Notes: generated from the letters alone by a model not told the origin. A DNA stretch of 64,000 nt from Hymenopus coronatus (GCA_030762935.1 CM060899.1:16971001-17035000); one strand, 5' to 3'. Numbered from the stretch's first letter, positions 46,555-59,132 are shown. A program made the numbers and translations.

Positions 46555-47415
46555 AACAACGCCGTATTTCTCGCGCGCGGATAATCCTTCATGCGTTTAA
46601 AGAATTGCGGAGCGCAACGGGTAAAATCCAAGAAAATACCGGCCAGTGGCGGTGTTAGAACGAGCGACCTGCATTCTATTCCTTTTGCATATCAGCGGAA
46701 GCGGTGAGGGAATCTGGCTCATTGAGAGGAGTTCCCAGGTTTGTATTAGAGTCCATGATCTCGTATACAGGAGCAGTGCAGCAGGTATAAAGTCTAACTT
46801 GTTTTCCACTTCAGTTACCTACTTTCATTTTCCAGAGAGTAAAGTCGTCTTTCAGATTGAAAAAAACAATAACAATATCGTGAAATACTTCGTGCGTGTT
46901 TGCATTCTTTGCTTAAAACGCTTTCTTGTTCTAATTTACTGTAGTTGTGCGTATAGTGTGTAACAACAAAAACAACAATAATAATAATAATACTGCGAAA
47001 CACTACATGCTGTCTTGCGTGTTTTTGTTGCAGCGCCTCAATGTTTTGGTTTAACCCAAGTGGGTGTAGTCTCGCATGTTAAATAAGATCAGTGTATACA
47101 CACTTACACAACTAGCTATTGGCAACTACTGATAGCTGAAATAAATACTTTTTAATTACCTTTCAATCTTAAAGATGTCTTTATTCTCTGAAAAATAAAA
47201 AAGTTTGTAACTGAAGTGGAAAACAAGTTAAAGTTTTAGACCTGTTTGCATTGTTTCCACTGATATCAAAGGGAGTAGAGTGCAGGTCGCTCGCTCTAAC
47301 ACCGCCACCGACCGGTGTTTTCTTGGATTTGCCCCGTTGAGTCTGCAATTCCTTAAACGCACGAAGGGTTATCTGCGCACGTGAAGTGTGGCACTGTTGG
47401 GCCACCCGATGAAGC
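46555..47415. repeat. long inverted repeat (arms about 200-260 bp)
   Basis: The left arm 46555-46818 and right arm 47208-47412 share GGCGGTGTTAGA(A/G)CGAGCG, ATCCAAGAAAA and CTTGTTTTCCACTTCAGTTA in opposite orientation. The 390-bp centre is unrelated AT-rich sequence. This looks like a foldback or long-TIR element; no protein is recognised. The left arm has extra sequence near 46700-46790. Confidence 0.75.
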
Positions 47416-47470
47416 ATAATCGACTTTTTATACTCATATACTGAAATGTGTTCACTTACAGTTAAAAACC

Positions 47471-47517
47471 TATATCGAAATGAAGACTATTTCGATACAG
47501 ATCTTCATTTCGATATA
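47471..47517. repeat. perfect 16-bp inverted repeat
   Basis: TATATCGAAATGAAGA and its exact complement flank a 15-base loop that itself contains ATTTCGATA. Confidence 0.85.
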
Positions 47518-47519
47518 GA

Positions 47520-48139
47520 TCTTCACGCTTGCGCGCTGCCCTACTCAGGGCTGTTCACTGCCTGTTAATCTGGATAAAATTACAGAAACATCTTACAATA
47601 CAATATTTTCACTTTTTTCCCCACTGAGCCTTACCGATTTCTTTTTAACTTCTTATATTGGGGTATATCAATTCCTTCTTTCACATTTAGAGTATTTTTC
47701 AATACTGAAAATCTGTCCATAATGTTGGGCATTTCATTGCTTTTGACATTTCTTCAAAGTAAACCATGAGGACATTTTCCGTTATTTTTGTTATTCTCCA
47801 TTCAGTGAATTTCATAGATCTTTTTTTATTTCTGTGGAAGTAAATTGCTAACAACATTATTCGTCTCCTCTGATATATCAGGAGGCGTGGAACTAAATTC
47901 CATATCATTATCACTAGGCTAAAATACCTGTCTCCATTTTGCAAATCAACAATCACCGTGAATCGGATTTCATTTGTTATCGACGCAAGCGCACAAACGC
48001 ATAGCGGTAGGCGGAGTTCATCTTTCGTATGTATGATATCTAAATATTAAATATTTATTGTACATCTACATGTCGTAGAAAAAATTATGTAGCAACACTC
48101 ATATAATGGTCATTAGAATACTCGTGAGGTTTTTTGACG
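47520..48139. other. single-copy-like intronic stretch
   Basis: No recognised element or gene; short open frames only. Confidence 0.4.
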
Positions 48140-48890
48140 CGAGCAAGGTATTGTATTGCATTCAAAAATTTGACACCGAGATTTCAACGAAAATAGATGT
48201 TTTGAGACCCCCTCAATACAAAAAAAAAATTAGAAAAATGTCCGTGTGTATGTCTGTCAGTGTGTGTGTGCGTGTGAGTTTGTGCCTGTGGGCAGCATAG
48301 CTCAAAAACGAAAAATTTGATATTTAAGTTCAGCATATTCCAAGGATGCAACACGAACATTTTCAAGAAAATTTTGATTACCTCAAAAATGCCTTAAAGA
48401 TTTTGATTAAAGTTTAGTATATTAAAGATATTTGTATGAGAATTAAAATGTATACCTTGAATTTTCTGGAAATAGCCTCTGAAGACATTTTTATTCAGGA
48501 TGAATTTTGCAAGAGATAAACAAAACTTAATAAAACATACAGATTTCGTCAAAACACACAATTTATGTTATATACGTTTTTATCGTGGAGTTAGCTGTTT
48601 TTGAGTAATTCCTTGTTGTTGGTTTCAGTTTTAAAATACTTAAATTTTTCTTATACGAATTTGTTAACGCCTGGACATACAAATAAAGGAACTTCAATCA
48701 CATAGCAACCAGTTTTTAAAAGATTTGACTTTCGCTTTAGCCTTTGGTACTCCCTTCTGAAAGCAAATAATAAGAGCATTTCTGAACATTCTTTCTCGAT
48801 TAGGTAAATAGGAGAATGTGCTTTTTAACAAGAATTTGTTACAAAGATGTAGAGACAGTCATGTGAATAGAACATCAGATTTTCTTTAAA
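48140..48890 (-). repeat. Rpt-W copy 47 (hairpin end missing)
   Basis: It starts inside the element at GGTATTGTATTGCATTC and runs to the 5' end. It lies about 80 bp upstream of the ppk exon at 48973. Confidence 0.82.
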
Positions 48891-48972
48891 CATCCTGCCT
48901 TAAGTAAGCATATGTGCATCGAAAAATGGTGTTCAGGTACTATTTGGTTAACACTGTCGTTTCTATTTTCAG

Positions 48973-49120
48973 GTTTAAGAATGCAGACTTGGTTAATACA
49001 ACCGACTTAAAGAAGATGTTAATGATAATTAGCAATTCTACATTCGAAGATTTTGTTAATCTTCCTGAAATATCCGAAACCGTTTTTAAACCTGAATTAT
49101 ATTTGGATAGTGTATTTGCG
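48973..49120 (+). CDS. pickpocket/Nach-like channel, extracellular-domain exon
   Basis: This is a third recognised exon. The acceptor is TTCTATTTTCAG and the donor GCG|GTAAGT; it enters in phase 2 and leaves in phase 0. It encodes about 49 residues (FKNADLVNTTDLKK..., a FEDFVNLPEISE stretch, then YLDSVFA), the helical extracellular stretch usually found between the TM1-proximal LCP motif and the CYTFN motif. It carries NTT and NST sequons. No catalytic motif is expected in a channel. The call rests mainly on phase compatibility with the TM1 exon, consensus splice sites and an open frame bounded exactly by them; the sequence itself is in the poorly conserved part of the family. Confidence 0.72.
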
Positions 49121-49290
49121 GTAAGTACTTGTTTTGCATTTAGATTAATGTAAGCTGGTATTAACTAAACAGAGAACACTGTCATTATTTATTTACTTAT
49201 CAACACCTCATTAACTAATGTAGAGCCTCCCTTCTAAGTTGGTGGTCACCCTTCCTTTCCCTTTTATACCGAGCGGTCTCACTTTGTAAA

Positions 49291-51905
49291 AAAGCTGATG
49301 TGTTCCATTCACATGACTTTCTCTATATCTCTGTAAATTATTATTGTTGATAGGCTTGTCCTTTTATTTAATTCATGCTAATCGAGAAAAATTAGCAGAA
49401 ATAGGCTTATTTCTTGATTTATTGTAAGTAGAAGCGAAATAAGGGAGTACCATAGGTTAAAGTGAAAGCCAAAAGCTGGTTGCTATGTGACTGATGTTCC
49501 TTTGTTTGTATGGACAGGAGTAGACAAATTCCTGCATGAGAAAAATATGTTTTTCAAAGCTGAAAACAGAAAAAGGAATATCTCAAAAACGATCAACTCC
49601 ACGAAAAAAATGTATATAACATAAATTGTGTGTTTTAATGTACTCTACATTTTTTGTGGGTTAAGTTTTTGTCCATCCCTTACGGTTTAGTAGTTATGAA
49701 AAATTCATCCAGAATAAAGCAATCTTTAGAGGCTATTCCCAGAAAATTCAAAATATGCATTTTATTTGTCAGGTATATAACTTTAATATACGATATTTTA
49801 ATCAAAATCGTTAGAGCCATTTTTTAGAAAATCAAAATTTTCGAAAAAAGTTCCATGTAAAGGATAGTTTGGGGTGTGGGGATTTTTCTCAAAATCTTCT
49901 TGTCGCATCCCTGGAAGATACTAAACTTAAGTACCAAGTTTGGTATTTTACCGACTTTTCGTTTTTGAGTTATCGTGTTCACAGACACACGGACACACGG
50001 ACTCACTGACACATGGACACACGGACACACGGACACACACACACGCGGACCTTTTTCTGAAAATACTTTTTTTGGGATACAGGGGACCATAAAACACATA
50101 TTTCCGGTGAAATTTCGGTATCGAATTTTTTGGTGGAGTGCAATACATTCTCTATACACTATGTACATGGTCAGTATAGAGAAAGTAAAAATCTGATGTG
50201 TTACACTCACATTAGTTTCTCTACTTCTCTGTAACAAATTAATTTTAAGAAACTTATAGTTTTATCTACTTCATGATAATCGAGATCAACATTAGCAGAA
50301 ATTGTCTTAATTACTGCTTCCTTGAAAGAAGAAAGATAAGGCTAAAACGATAGTCAAATCTTTTAAAAGCCAGTTGCATGTAGATAAAATCCGTTTCTAT
50401 TCAGGGCCAGGAGTTTAAAGCTTTCCATCTGATAAAATCTCATGTCTTCCATTCACATGACAAAATAGCAGAAATAGTCTTATTACTTGCTTCCTTGTAA
50501 GTAGAAGCGAAATAAGGAAGTACCATAGGTTAAAGTGAAAGCCAAAAGCTGGTTGCTATGTGACTGAAGTTCCTTTGTTTGTATGGACAGGAGTTGACAA
50601 ATTCCTGTATGAGAAAAGTACAAGTTTTTCAAGGCTGAAACCAATATCAAGGAATATCTAAAAAACGATCAATTCCACGAAAAAAATGTATATAACGTAA
50701 ATTGTGTGTTTTAATGTGCTCTACATTTTTTGTTTGGTAAGTTTTTGTCTATCTCTTACGGTTTAACAGTTATGCAAAATTCCGTAAAATTCATCCAGAA
50801 TAAAGTAGTCTTCAGAGGCTATTCCCAGAAAATCCAAGATATACATAATATTTTTCAGAGGCTATTCCCAGAAAATCCAAGATATACATACTATTTTGCA
50901 GGTAATATATCTTTAATATATGAAATTTTAATCTAAATGGTTAGAGCCACTTTTTAGAAAATCCAAATTTTCGACAATTTTTCCATGTGAAGGGTAGTTG
51001 GGGGTGGGGGGATTTTCTTGAAAATTTTCGTGTCGCATCCTTGGAAGATACTGAACTTAAATACCAAGTTTGGTATTTAACGGTCTTTCGTTGAGATATG
51101 CTGCCCACAGACACACACACACACACACACACATACACACAGACAGACCTACACACGGACATTTTTCTAAAAATGTTTTTTTTTGGATTCACGTGATCTC
51201 AAAACATGTATTTCCGGTGAAATATCGGTATCGAACTTTTGGGTGCAATGCAATACCTTCTCTATACACTATGTACATGTACGTATAGAGAAAGTAAAAA
51301 GTTTAAGTATTTTTTGAATATGAAACAAATAACAGAATATCTCAGAAATGACCAATTCTACGAAAAAACGTATATGACATAAATTGTGTGTTTTAATGTG
51401 ATCTAAATTTTTTGTGTAGTAAGTTTTTGTCTCTCTCTTACAGTTTACCAATTACGCAAAATTCAGAAAAATTCATTCAGAATAAAGAGGCCTTTAGAGC
51501 CTATTCCCAGAAAATTCAAGATACACGTTTTATTTACCATATAAATATCTTCAAATATGGTATTTTAATCAAAATCGCTAGAGCCATTAATGCGAAAATA
51601 AATATTTTCGAAATTTTTTCTATGTGAAAGGTAATTGGGGGTGAGGGTATTTTTCTCAAAATCTTCGTGTCACATCCCTGGGCGATACTACACTTAAATA
51701 CTAGTTTGGTATTTTACTGACTTTTCGTTCTTGAGTTATAGTGTTCACAGACAAAAGGATACATGGACCTTTGTCGAAAAATGCTTTTTGGATACAGGAG
51801 ACCCTAAAATGTATATTTTCGGTGAAATCTCGGTATCGAATTTGTGTAAGGAATGGAATACCTTTTCTAATCACTATGTACATAGTACGTGTAGAGAAAG
51901 TAAAA
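49291..51905 (+). repeat. Rpt-W copies 48-51, head-to-tail series
   Basis: 49291-50189 is full length. 50190-50435 is a 5' quarter. 50437-51299 is full length with a 43-bp local tandem duplication starting at 50811 and 50854. 51300-51905 lacks its 5' part. Junctions read GAAAGTAAAAATCTGATGTG-like. Confidence 0.85.
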
Positions 51906-52478
51906 GGGAAGCCGCCAAACCGTTGAAATTATATGTCGAAATTTGAAAATTGGGGATAATGGTGACGTGTCATATACAAATTCGCAGTGTAAATTTCGTA
52001 GAAATGTATTGGTGTGGTCGATTTTCATTTATTTTATCTCGAAGAGCCATACGCACTCTATATTGAATCCCCAAAAGGTTTGCACTGCAATATTGAGCAT
52101 GCAGATGCCAGTGCAACTTGCAGACAGAATAAAGCTTCTCTAGAGAGGAGATGCAAATCTGAGGTATCCTTTAGGTGCATATCTCAGTATGTGTGGCTTG
52201 CCTCTCCATTTGGAATGCTGCGGTATAGCAAAACGTGGAAAACTTTCTCGTGTATTCTGGAACCTCAATGTTGTGTCATTTACCTGTTATTAAAGTAATG
52301 TTGTATAATTGTCTTAAGGATCTTCCCATTTCATCCACCAGGTTCGGTAAGCTTAAAAATTATGACTTTTCTGAATGACTTTCCTACCTCGTGGTAGAGG
52401 AAGAACAAATATACAAGATAGTATCCTTATTTAATTTAAATAATTTTATAGTAATTAAACACGCAATATGTATAAAAA
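51906..52478. other. single-copy-like intronic island
   Basis: Open frames of 60-95 codons occur, but no acceptor/donor pair in phase with the channel exons and no recognised family. Confidence 0.4.
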
Positions 52479-52479
52479 A

Positions 52480-53632
52480 TGTATGTGTTCCATTCACACG
52501 ACTTTCTCTACAGCTCTGCAACAAAAATTATTGTTAAAAAGTTTTGTTCTTCCATTTACTTCGTGCTAATCGAGAAAAAACTAGCAGAAATGGTCTTATC
52601 ATGTGCTTCCTTGTAAGTAGAAAGGAAATAATGAAGTATTACAGGCTGACCCGATAGTCAAATATTTAAAAATCCCTGATTCCACGTGACTCAAGTTCCT
52701 TTGTTTGTGTGGTCAGGATTTTTTTTTTTCTTGGGTACCTGGGGATGGGAAAATTTTCTTGAAAATCTTCGTGTGATATCCTTTTTTACTTTCTCTACAC
52801 GTACTATGTTAATAGTGTATAGAGGAAGTATTGTATTCCACCCAAAAATTCTATACGAAGATTTCACCGGAAATACATGTTTTAGGACCCCCTGAGTACA
52901 AAAAAAAAAAAAAATTATAAAAAGGTCCGTGTGTGTCTGTCTGTGTGTGTGTGCCTGTGGACAGCATAGTTCAAAAACGAAAAGACCGTTGAATACCAAA
53001 CTTGGTATTTTAGTTTCATGTCTTCCAAGGATGCGACACGAAGATTTAAAAAAAAAATCCCCCACGCCTAACTACCCTTTATATGGAACTTTTTCAAAAT
53101 TTTTTATTTTCTTAAAATTGGCTCTAAGATTTTGATTAAAATATTGCATATTAAAGATATTTACCTGTCAAATAAAATGTATATCTTGAATTTTCTGAGA
53201 ATAGCCTCTGAAGGCTACTTTATTCTGGATGAATTTTGCGTAACTATTAAACCTTAAAAGACAGAAAAAATATAGAGGACGCTATAACACACAATTTATA
53301 TTCTATACATTTTTTCGTAAAGTTGATCGTTTCTGAGATATTCCTTGTTCTTGGATTCAGCTTTGAAAAACTTCTACTTTTCTCATACAGGAATTTGTCA
53401 ACTCCTATCCATACAAACAAAGGAACTTCAGTCACATAGTAACCAGCTTTTGGCTTTCACTTTAACCAATAGTACTCCGTTATTGCGCTTCTACTTACAA
53501 TAAAGCAAGAAATAAGACTATTTCTGCTAATTTTTCTCAATTAGCGTGACATAAATAAAAGATAAGCTTATTAACAATAATTTGTTACAGAGATATAGCG
53601 AAAGTCATGTGAATGGAAGACATCAGATTTTT
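52480..53632. repeat. Rpt-W copies 52 (+, truncated) and 53 (-)
   Basis: 52480-52783 is a plus copy missing its middle and 3' end. 52784-53632 is a full-length minus copy ending at the poly-T edge of the LINE. Confidence 0.82.
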
Positions 53633-53786
53633 TTTAAGTTGACTCTGTCACAGTTCGGACATAGTGTTTCTGTAAATGCCGAAGATCCAGCGACAGCGGG
53701 GTCCGTTTTTCCAAATCCCAGCGTTCTTTCCGTATGAAGATTTGGAAGTCTGGTAGTTGTGCCGCGTCTCCAACCAGCAGAATCCA

Positions 53787-56700
53787 CTAGTATGTGGCAA
53801 ATATGATGCAGGGCAGGGTATTTGATAGCTGCCTATTTGCCTGTTTGAAATCCAAGTTTAAATAGAGTTCACGTTTTTCTTGTGCCGCACCGCAGATGAC
53901 ACAGATTCTGCTATATACCCAGTCCCAAATAGAGCGTATGATGGTGCAGTCCACTAGTTTATGGTGCAGTGTTTGCACTTCATTGCAGCGGGAGCAGAGA
54001 TTAGAAGTTGATCTGCCATGCCGCCACTATTTGTCTGTCGTGGGTATAACATCATTGAGAACAAATGTACTATAGCCTTCCAGTCTGTGGGAATCTTCGG
54101 GTTGGTAAATTTCTTCCAGATGACATTCCACGGCCGCCGCGGTTCGTTCCGTTGCACGCGGGGTAGAACCCGAGTTGATGCCATAAGGTATTTATAAAAG
54201 TAAGCTGACTGCCGAAAGAGGGGCCGTTGAGGAACTGTTTGCGGCAGTGTTGCAAAAGTCTGCCACCAGCGCTGAGGCGCTTATCTGGGTGACGTAGATG
54301 TGCTGTCCAAAGAGCTTGCTGAAGCGGAAGGCCTTCACCATCCAAAACACGCACTAGTGACTTCCCAAGAAGTGCCGAACATTTCGCATCCACTGCTATC
54401 AAGCCACAACCATCTTTAGTGGTGGGAAGACACAGTTGCTCCCTTGCAATCCGATATGCAGCCCCAGACCACAAAAAATATCCAATGAGACATCTAATCC
54501 TTTGAGAAAACTGCTTAGTAATGGGTAACACTTGGGCGGTGTACCAAATCCTTCTGAGTGCAGAAGTGTGCACATACCACACACGTTGAAACAGGGTTAG
54601 TGTCCGCGTCCGCTTATGGGCTAAGAGAAACCGCAACTTCGTCAATTTTGCAGTCCAATTGAGTGTCATAATCTCTTGCAAGCAGTGTGTAAACACAACA
54701 CCCAAGATCTTCGTTTGGTTGACACTCCTCATACCTAAAATATGAAGGGGCTCTTGCCAATGACCAAACTGTAGAACTTCCGACTTGGTAAGATTCAATC
54801 TGGCCCCAGAAACGGTGCTATATTCTCGAAGACACCGATGCAAGGTTTGTATATCAGTATTACTGGCCAGGAATACCATCACATCATCAGCATATGCCGT
54901 AAGCTTGAATCGGTGGCCATAGAGTTCCAGACCGCCCAAGGATGACTGTAGCTATCGCAGAAGGGGATCGAGGCTCAAAACGAACAGACCCATTGACAAG
55001 GGACAACCCTGTCGAACTGACCGCTCTATGCGGAGGCTCGGAGAAAGATGGCCGTTGCAGAGTATGCTGGAAGTTGCAGCAGCGGAGAGGTTTTTTAAGA
55101 AGACAACAAATCGTCCCGGAATCCCCAAATTTCGCATAATAGTCCAGAAATAACAATGGCTGACGTTATCAAAAGCCTTTTCAAACTCGAGATTGACCAA
55201 AGCCGCTGGAAGCTTCTCTGTTTCAGCGTAAGAAATTATCTCTCTCAACAAGCCAACATTCTGTACGATGTTCCTGCTGCTCGGCACGGCAGTCTGGACT
55301 TTGCAGAGGATTGCCTCATAAACCAAATTGAGCCGTAAAGATAACGCTTTAGTCAACAATTTATAAGTACAGTTCAGCAGGGTGATCGGCCGAAACTCGG
55401 CAACGGTTCTAGAGTATCGATATTTTGGGAGCAGAATAATTACACCTTCAACAAATCTTTCTGGAATCACCGCAGTTCGGCGCACTTCTTAAAGCACCAC
55501 GGTTAATTCTGCAGCAATAACTTCCCAGAATGTAGAATAGAAAGCACAGGGAATACCATCTGGTCCAGGAGCGGTGTTCTGTTTTACGCTTTTCAGACCT
55601 GCAAAAGTTTCCTCGGTGATAAGAGGATACAAAAGAGAAGAGCCGAGTTGCGAAGATACCCGAACAGACAGTGGAGACAAGGCGGGATTACTGTCAACAC
55701 GTCTGGAAAAGAAGTCCCTAAAATAGTCATGAAAACAGTTCAGGATGGCAGAGGTCCTAGAAAGCACACGCCCATTGTCACAAAGTTCTGGTATAGAGCG
55801 TTGATTGCATTGCTTGCGGTCGCCGGCAAGGTGGAAGAGTGAAAATATTTCTTCACCAGCCATTTGGCGACTATGGTACACATCACGAAGGCGAACCATT
55901 TCCAATTGTTTGAGGGAGATTGGTTCCTTGATGGCATGAAGCTAGTGTGAGACGTCGCGACCGGCCGTTTGCAGATTGGCGAGATCCTGTAAAACAGTAT
56001 AATAGAAGTCGAGCACTTCACGGAGTTCTCTAGCCCATTGGAAAACTTTCTGTTTGAAGAAGGAAGTAATTGCTGGCTTAGCCTTATAAAGCCACCAAGA
56101 GAGTTTGCTATGGGAGGCAATAAAGGAGAGTTATAACTTACCCCACAACAAATCAAACTCTCGTCGACATTGATCCTCCAAGATAAGAGACACGGGAATC
56201 TTCCAGCAGTCTCTCCAGGAGTGGGAATATGCTCAATCCGTTTGATTGAAACTACAACTACAACTGCATGATGGTCACTAAAAGCAAGAGTGGAAACAGA
56301 ATGTCCATGATGGACAGTGGAAGCAGAAACACGAGAAAAATAAAATCTGTCAACCCTAGAAGCCAACAAACCATGGAAAAAGGTAAAGTCCACACGAGAA
56401 CCATATTTGGATTCCCAAACATCCACAATATCAAATTGCGTCGTAATCTGCCAGAGCAAAGAACTAATATTGGGATCTCTCGTTGATCTTTGCCAGTAAA
56501 AGTGCAGTTAAAATCTTCTCCGATGAGAACTTTTGAACCCTTAGAAAGGGCCGTAAGAAGAACTGTTTTGAAGAAAGGTTCACGTTCACATCTACGTTGA
56601 GATCCAAAAGGTGCATAGAAGTTCACTAAGACTATATCGGTATATATCGCGGAGATGAGACGTCCTGAAGGGAGGAGGTCAACATTAGTTATGTGCATCC

Positions 56701-56983
56701 CTTTCCTGTAAATCAATGTCATTCCACGGCCGTCTGGGTGAAGAATCACAATGTTCTCATAATTATACAGAAAATCAAGAGTGGGCACATTAATTTCTTG
56801 CAAAGATCCCAGGTGAACATCATGTGCGAGTAAACTCTGAGTCACTGGATTTCGAATGCCATTGACATTAATAGTGACAAGGGCTTGAAGAGGTATCATT
56901 CGGAAATACTTGAAGAAGGGAGAATTCTGAAATAGGTGTAGAAGGGAGAATGTGCAGAAGGGAGAATAAATAGAAGGAAGCAA
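53787..56983 (-). pseudogene. LINE ORF2: APE endonuclease and reverse transcriptase, frameshifted
   Basis: Reading from 56983 leftwards: the endonuclease starts ALVTINVNGIRNPV, with LVNFYAPFGSQ and VLIGEDFNC (the G-D-F-N catalytic region). After a frameshift near 56460 the SRVDRFYF and FSDHHAVV (S-D-H) motifs follow. The fingers carry NTAPGPDGIPCAFY (near 55570). The palm has RPITLLNCTYKLLTK and LEFEKAFDNVSH (near 55200), and AYADDVMVFLA (the YADD site, near 54895). Another frame continues to the thumb. The C-terminal piece has CKHCTIN...IWDWVYSRICVICG, a zinc-knuckle-like end. At least four frame changes make it inactive. Confidence 0.8.
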
Positions 56984-57474
56984 GACGTATAGGCTATATA
57001 TCAGCAGAGCGGAAAAAGTTTAAATGGTTCCGCCGCTGTCCTGGCTGGGAGTGTTGCGTGGAGCCGTCGGTAATGCATACGAACGCTCTCTGTGTTGTTG
57101 CGAAACGCTATCTGTTTGCTGATCAGTCATGTCATAATCATCATCCGGGGTTATTGCGGTTAACAGAGACACGTCGGAAGAATCCATACGTTGAACCACC
57201 AACGGCAAGGAACGGTCCACTTCCTCTGACCAGGGGGGGGGGACAATCTCTGTCACCTTCAAGGTGCGAAGGTTCCATTCTACGAAGTCTGGGATCCCGC
57301 GACTGCGGTTCTTTCTCTAGTGGCATTTTCCGATGTACAGATTCAACCCTCAGTGACTGGAAGTTCTCCACTTTTAACTTCTTGGAGTCTGGTTGTCCTT
57401 CCGGACTGCTCTGTAAGGAGTCTGAGGCAGCACCATCGGACGAGGTAGAAGGGATCGCCGCGATGTCAATATTG

Positions 57475-58101
57475 TCATTTTTTCGAGGTTGCCGATGTCG
57501 GTACTACAATATCCAAATTGGAAGATGGATCAGTAGTAAACCTGGACACACCCTCTTGTGCGTCTTCTGCAGTAGACACTTCCTCACTTGTCACACCGCC
57601 AGGTGCTCGTAGCCAGCGTAGAGGACAATCTGCTTTCAGATGCGCGTTATCCTTGCAAATGAAGCAAACTTGTTCCTGTCCACCGTAACTGATGTAGGCA
57701 TCAAAACCTGCAATCTTTAATACTGAAGGAATCGGCTTGCTAAGCTGGATATGTAGCAGGCGTATTCCAGTGTAAACTGGAAATCTATAGCGACCAGACC
57801 AACCGCCAGTAATGATGTTCAGATTTTTGCCGTATTGTTGTAGCTCGTAGGTAACCCTGTCATTACTGACTTCCGGTGGTACATTGTAGACGCGAACCAA
57901 GGCACACTCTTTGTCTGCTGCCGTGATTTGACCATTTATCACTTCACCGGACATTAGAGAAAACTGGAAGACTTCCTCATGCTTATGTAAGATGTCTTCA
58001 TAAACACTGCATCGGTGGAACTTTATATAAACTGCATTTTCTTTACCTACAAATTGAATTGTGTGCACCTGTTCTGGAAGGAGTTCCAGTGTACTACGCA
58101 T
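57475..58101 (-). pseudogene. LINE ORF1 protein (RNA-binding, CCHC zinc knuckle)
   Basis: A 208-codon frame encodes the nucleic-acid-binding ORF1 protein of the LINE. It has an RRM-like segment (ALVRVYNVPPEVSNDRVTYE), a basic-hydrophobic stretch ending GFDAYISYGGQ, and a perfect C-x2-C-x4-H-x4-C knuckle (CFICKDNAHLKADC, about residues 145-158). Upstream sequence to 58253 in another frame may be the original N-terminus, implying a frameshift. Downstream to about 57020 a further frame (PPWSEEVDRSLPLVVQRMDSS) probably continues the ORF1 tail. Confidence 0.7.
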
Positions 58102-58312
58102 CTATTCATGGCTTTCAAAAGCCGTAGGCCGTTCGCACACTTTCTAAACTGCCCTTTTATGGTATTTTTACGAACTGCTTTCTGTTGCTCCATTTCACTG
58201 CCGGCACAATATATACAAAACAACACGAAAACCCAGAGGTCACTAACACACAAGCGCTCTCCAGTTCACGCGACGTTTATGGGCCAAGAGCTAGGCCGCG
58301 ACTGGAGTTGAC

Positions 58313-58386
58313 AAATTCCCGTATGTTTGGTTCGGTTAAAACCTACCTCCCCTGAATAAAAAAAGAAAGAAAAATGTCCGTGTGTG

Positions 58387-58419
<33 letters not shown>

Positions 58420-59132
58420 GCGTGGGGCAACATACTCTAAAACGAAAAGACCGTTAAATACCAAACTTGGTATTTAAGTTTGGTATCTTCCAAGGATGCG
58501 ATACGAACATTTTCACGAAAAAAAAAAAAACTCACCCCAGCTACCCTTTACATAGAATATTTTTTGAAACTTTTGATTTTCTCGAAAATGGCTCTAACGA
58601 TTTTGATTAAAACAGCTTAAGATGTTTTTATGGCAAATGAAATTTATATCTTGTATTTTCTGGGAACAGCCTCTGAAGACATTTATTCTGAATGAATTTT
58701 GCGGAGTTTAAATACCTGATAAACCGTAAGAGATAGACAAAAACTTATTTCATAGGAAAACGTAGATCTCGTTAAAACACACAATTTATGTTACACACAT
58801 TTTTTGCGTGGAGTTGACCGTTTTGGAGATATTCCTTATTAATAGTTTCAGTCTTAAAATAATTATACTTTTGTTATACGCGAATAGGTGAATTCCTGGC
58901 CATACTAACAAAGGAACTTCAATCACATGGCGGCCAGCTTTTAACAGATTTGACTACCGCTTTAGCCTAGTGTATACCCTTATTTCACTTCTACTTACAA
59001 GGAAGCAAGTAATAAGACTATTTCTGCTAATTTTTTCTCGATTAGCATGAAGCAAATAGAAGAATAAGCTTTTTAACATTAATTTTTGCAGAGATGTAGA
59101 GAAAGTCTTGTGAATGGAACACATCAGATTTT
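58313..59132 (-). repeat. Rpt-W copy 54
   Basis: It begins near the GT tract (58382-58417), hairpin end missing, and ends with a complete 5' end next to the LINE's 5' side. Confidence 0.82.

Larger units (their letters stand above)
53633..58310 (-). mobile_element. near-complete but decayed Tx1/L1-like non-LTR retrotransposon
   Basis: A LINE of about 4.6 kb lies on the minus strand, with a T-rich tract (its poly-A side) at about 53630 and its 5' end near 58300. It carries an ORF1 with an RNA-binding-like region and CCHC knuckle, and an ORF2 with APE-type endonuclease, reverse transcriptase and a Cys/His C-terminus, all broken by frameshifts. The EFRPITLLNCTYKLLTKAL and VNLEFEKAFDNVSH motifs and the ORF1 style resemble Tx1/L1-type elements from arthropods; the clade call is from memory. 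It sits between two Rpt-W copies inside the last ppk intron of the window, antisense to the gene. Confidence 0.85.

Noticed and set aside
52014..52298. 94-codon open frame (YLEEPYALYIESPKG) as a possible missing channel exon
   Set aside because: The HSPxE-like wording belongs after the CYTFN motif in this family, whereas this lies before it; no suitable acceptor and donor in phase 0 were found.
57058..57612. 184-codon plus-strand open frame
   Set aside because: It lies antisense to the LINE ORF1, which has a clear CCHC knuckle; the plus frame has no recognisable features.
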